NCBI GenBank assembly: GCA_017881245.1
Contig: JADGRC010000185.1
Span: 1-50,481 of the forward strand
Direction: 5' to 3'
Length of the DNA: 50,481 bases
DNA from: Pseudomonadota bacterium
GTDB taxonomy: Bacteria; Myxococcota_A; Polyangia; Fen-1088
This document shows, piece after piece, positions 48,758 to 50,481 of this stretch. Each line of letters begins with the position of its first letter. Positions within the stretch are counted from its first letter, which is position 1. A program made the position numbers and the translations under genes. A model generated the notes under the pieces. That model ran no database searches. It was not told the origin of the DNA and saw only the letters and a program-made list of their open reading frames with translations.

Positions 48758-50481
48758 CTAGAAAAAACCCATCGCGCCCAGCGTCGGCGTGATGCCGCCG
48801 CCCGGCGCGGGCATGGGGAGAATCGCGATCGACGGGGGCGGCGTCTCCGAAGAAGGGATACGAACGGCATCTACGTTCCGTGTCAACAAGATGCCCGCGA
48901 CCACTCCGGCCGCGCCGCCCAATAACGCCGCTCCCGCCGTGCGGGCGCGCGCCGTCGAGCCAGGAGGAGCCGTCAAGCACCCCTTGTCGTCGGATACACA
49001 CGCGAAGATTCCCGCGCCGAGAGCTCCAGCCCCCGCCGCGAGATCGATGAGCGCGATGCGCGTCCAGCTGGGGCCGTAACGGGATTGATCGGGCAGATAT
49101 GCTCCGAGCAGCCCCGCGCCAAGGCCGACGTTAAGTCCGATGAGAGAGGGCAACGACAGGTCCAAAATAGATGCGTCCGCCGCATCGACGAAGGACTTGG
49201 CGTCGTCGAGCTGGGGCCTTCCCATGTCCAGGATCAAGGTGCCGTCCGGGTTCATTTTGTTCGGCGTTCTGATCTTCTGCCACCTGAAGACTTGCCATTT
49301 GAGAGCCACCGCCGCCAGGCTGCCAACCAAGGCGCCACCGACGGCGGCGCTTTGAATCAAGGCGACCCGACCGTACGTAGGCGCCCGATTCGTCAACAGA
49401 GAGCCGGCCGTGGTGCCGAGCACGATTCCAGGCAGACTGCCGATGAAGGCCGCCTTCAGCTGAAGGCTGAGCTGCGGCCGCGGCAGATAGGAGCCTAGGC
49501 CTTTGTGGTTGGCGTCGACGATTCTTGTTGTCAGGGTCTGATTCACGAACATTCCGGTCAATGCGCCCTCGGCGACCCCGATCCACATCCCTCCAATGAT
49601 GAACAATGCACGATTGTCTGGAATGTATGACGGCACGAAACGATTCCCGAACAACGCACCGCCGATACCTCCGGCCAGTGCCCCACCGAGCGTCAGGCTC
49701 AGCGTCGCCACGTTGGTCGGGTCGACCTCGTTGGCCGCGGCGATCGTCCCTGCGAGAGCGCCCGCTCCAATCAGCGCACCTATCGCTATGGACGCGACCA
49801 GCAGCTCGGGCCGGCCCGAGCGCTGGACATAGCGCAGTTGGAAAGCGTTCGGCCCCAACAGCAGGCGTCGATCGCCCGGACCTAGGATGAAGTCCTCCGT
49901 GCGGTCCGCGTAGTCAGGAGCCTGGGCAAACAATTCGACGTGTCCGGGTGCGACGTCTTGCCGGTAGGGGTTTCGCGTGCGGTTTCCGTTTACGAAGAGC
50001 GTGGCGCCCGCGGGGAGCGTCTCGACCTCGAGGCGCGCCGGAATCGGCTCCAGCTTGAAAAAGAGGGGTTTGGTTTCGGCGACCTCGACCTCCACGACTA
50101 GCTTCTGAGGCTGGTACGTCGGCCTTGACACCGTGATCACCCAACGCCCACCCGGCACGCTGAAGTTGTTGGGCGCTTGCCCGGTTATCACCGGTGCCGC
50201 CCCCGCCGCGGTCCGATCGGGAGACGACGTCGGCAACGGCACGACCACCGACGGACCGACGGTCGTCGACGACGGCTCACCGGACGGCGCAGCCGATATG
50301 ATCTGCACGTCGACTTGGTCCGGCACCGTGTTGATCACCAACGTCGCGGGACGACGGTTGATGCTTTCGATGCGATCCTTGGCAACCTCCACGAACTCGC
50401 CGGTCGGACTGTCGCGCAGATAGGCTTCATAGTGGTCGCGCGCCTGCCGTAGCGCGCCCAGCAAGTACTCGCACTGGCCCA
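48758..50481 (-). CDS. PEGA/TPR protein with multiple membrane helices (5'-truncated)
   Basis: At least 573 residues; the reading frame is open to the window edge, so the true start lies beyond it. N-terminal visible part is TPR-like (ALRQARDHYEAYLRDSPTGEFVEVAKDRI), then PEGA-type beta domains (PATLVINTVPDQVDVQI ... GGRWVITVSRPTYQPQKLVVEVEV ... PARLEVETLPAGATLFVNGN). The C-terminal ~370 residues contain many Gly/Ala-rich hydrophobic segments (LLVASIAIGALIGAGALAGTIAA, LSLTLGGALAGGIGGALFG, LIGLNVGLGAGLLGAYL). PEGA domains occur in myxobacterial envelope proteins. Localisation probably envelope; function unknown. Convergent with argH, 24-nt gap. Confidence 0.75.
   Translation of the reverse strand, partial: GQCEYLLGALRQARDHYEAYLRDSPTGEFVEVAKDRIESINRRPATLVINTVPDQVDVQIISAAPSGEPSSTTVGPSVVVPLPTSSPDRTAAGAAPVITGQAPNNFSVPGGRWVITVSRPTYQPQKLVVEVEVAETKPLFFKLEPIPARLEVETLPAGATLFVNGNRTRNPYRQDVAPGHVELFAQAPDYADRTEDFILGPGDRRLLLGPNAFQLRYVQRSGRPELLVASIAIGALIGAGALAGTIAAANEVDPTNVATLSLTLGGALAGGIGGALFGNRFVPSYIPDNRALFIIGGMWIGVAEGALTGMFVNQTLTTRIVDANHKGLGSYLPRPQLSLQLKAAFIGSLPGIVLGTTAGSLLTNRAPTYGRVALIQSAAVGGALVGSLAAVALKWQVFRWQKIRTPNKMNPDGTLILDMGRPQLDDAKSFVDAADASILDLSLPSLIGLNVGLGAGLLGAYLPDQSRYGPSWTRIALIDLAAGAGALGAGIFACVSDDKGCLTAPPGSTARARTAGAALLGGAAGVVAGILLTRNVDAVRIPSSETPPPSIAILPMPAPGGGITPTLGAMGFF

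Noticed and set aside
1-50481. tRNA genes, CRISPR arrays, IS elements, prophage
   Set aside because: I looked for TTCGAATC-type T-loops, regularly spaced repeats, transposase or integrase motifs and terminal inverted repeats and saw none that held up.

Overview
This is a high-GC bacterial window. It most probably comes from the Myxococcota (a myxobacterium, perhaps a Polyangia-type lineage). The reasons are the abundance of large secreted lipoproteins and proline-rich outer-membrane proteins, an ECF sigma/FecR/outer-membrane cassette, an orphan NtrC-type regulator, an NGLNSV-repeat lipoprotein and heavy start/stop overlap between genes. The taxonomic call is inference. I recognised no rRNA, tRNA, CRISPR array or complete insertion sequence.

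Layout. 0.2-5.4 kb: a von Willebrand A lipoprotein converging on an orphan ParA-type ATPase, then a tightly overlapped GIY-YIG / formylglycine-enzyme-like / PBP4 (dacB) operon and a CPXCG protein. 5.6-10.8 kb: an NGLNSV-repeat lipoprotein, a MerR-TPR fusion with a partner, an NtrC-type response regulator and glutathione synthetase. 10.8-17 kb: a surface lipoprotein, an ECF sigma factor with a FecR-TPR protein and an outer-membrane barrel protein, and an MFS transporter. 17-19.2 kb: a beta-CASP metallo-beta-lactamase ribonuclease and an AAA NTPase.

19.2-26.9 kb is the most interesting part, a multiheme cytochrome locus. Two divergent cytochrome c-prime-like monohemes lie opposite a six-gene run: a NapC/NirT-type tetraheme, a small membrane protein, a triheme c7-like cytochrome, a two-heme protein fused to an outer-membrane beta-barrel, a monoheme lipoprotein and a decaheme lipoprotein made of two pentaheme halves. 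Together these carry 22 CxxCH motifs. They map onto a complete inner-membrane to cell-surface electron path, i.e. a candidate extracellular electron transfer conduit. Its outer-membrane part is a cytochrome-barrel fusion rather than separate porin and cytochrome proteins.

27.1-45.6 kb, minus strand: the dcw cell-wall and division cluster, rsmH-ftsL-ftsI-murE-murF-mraY-murD-ftsW-murG-murC-ftsQ-(GH5 cellulase)-(hypothetical)-(AbiEii-like nucleotidyltransferase)-ftsA. mraZ, murB, ddl and ftsZ are missing from their usual places, and the cytochrome operon ends where ftsZ would be expected. A 77-bp tandem duplication copies the ftsW start region. 46-50.5 kb: a Fic-fold protein with a degenerate active site, an orphan minus-strand unit with a 27-codon ORF and two intrinsic terminators, argH, and a PEGA/TPR protein cut by the window edge.

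One noncoding signal cuts across regions. A roughly 50-nt element with a covarying hairpin occurs three times, each time just downstream of a stop codon and in the orientation of that gene (parA, the porin-cytochrome, ftsA).
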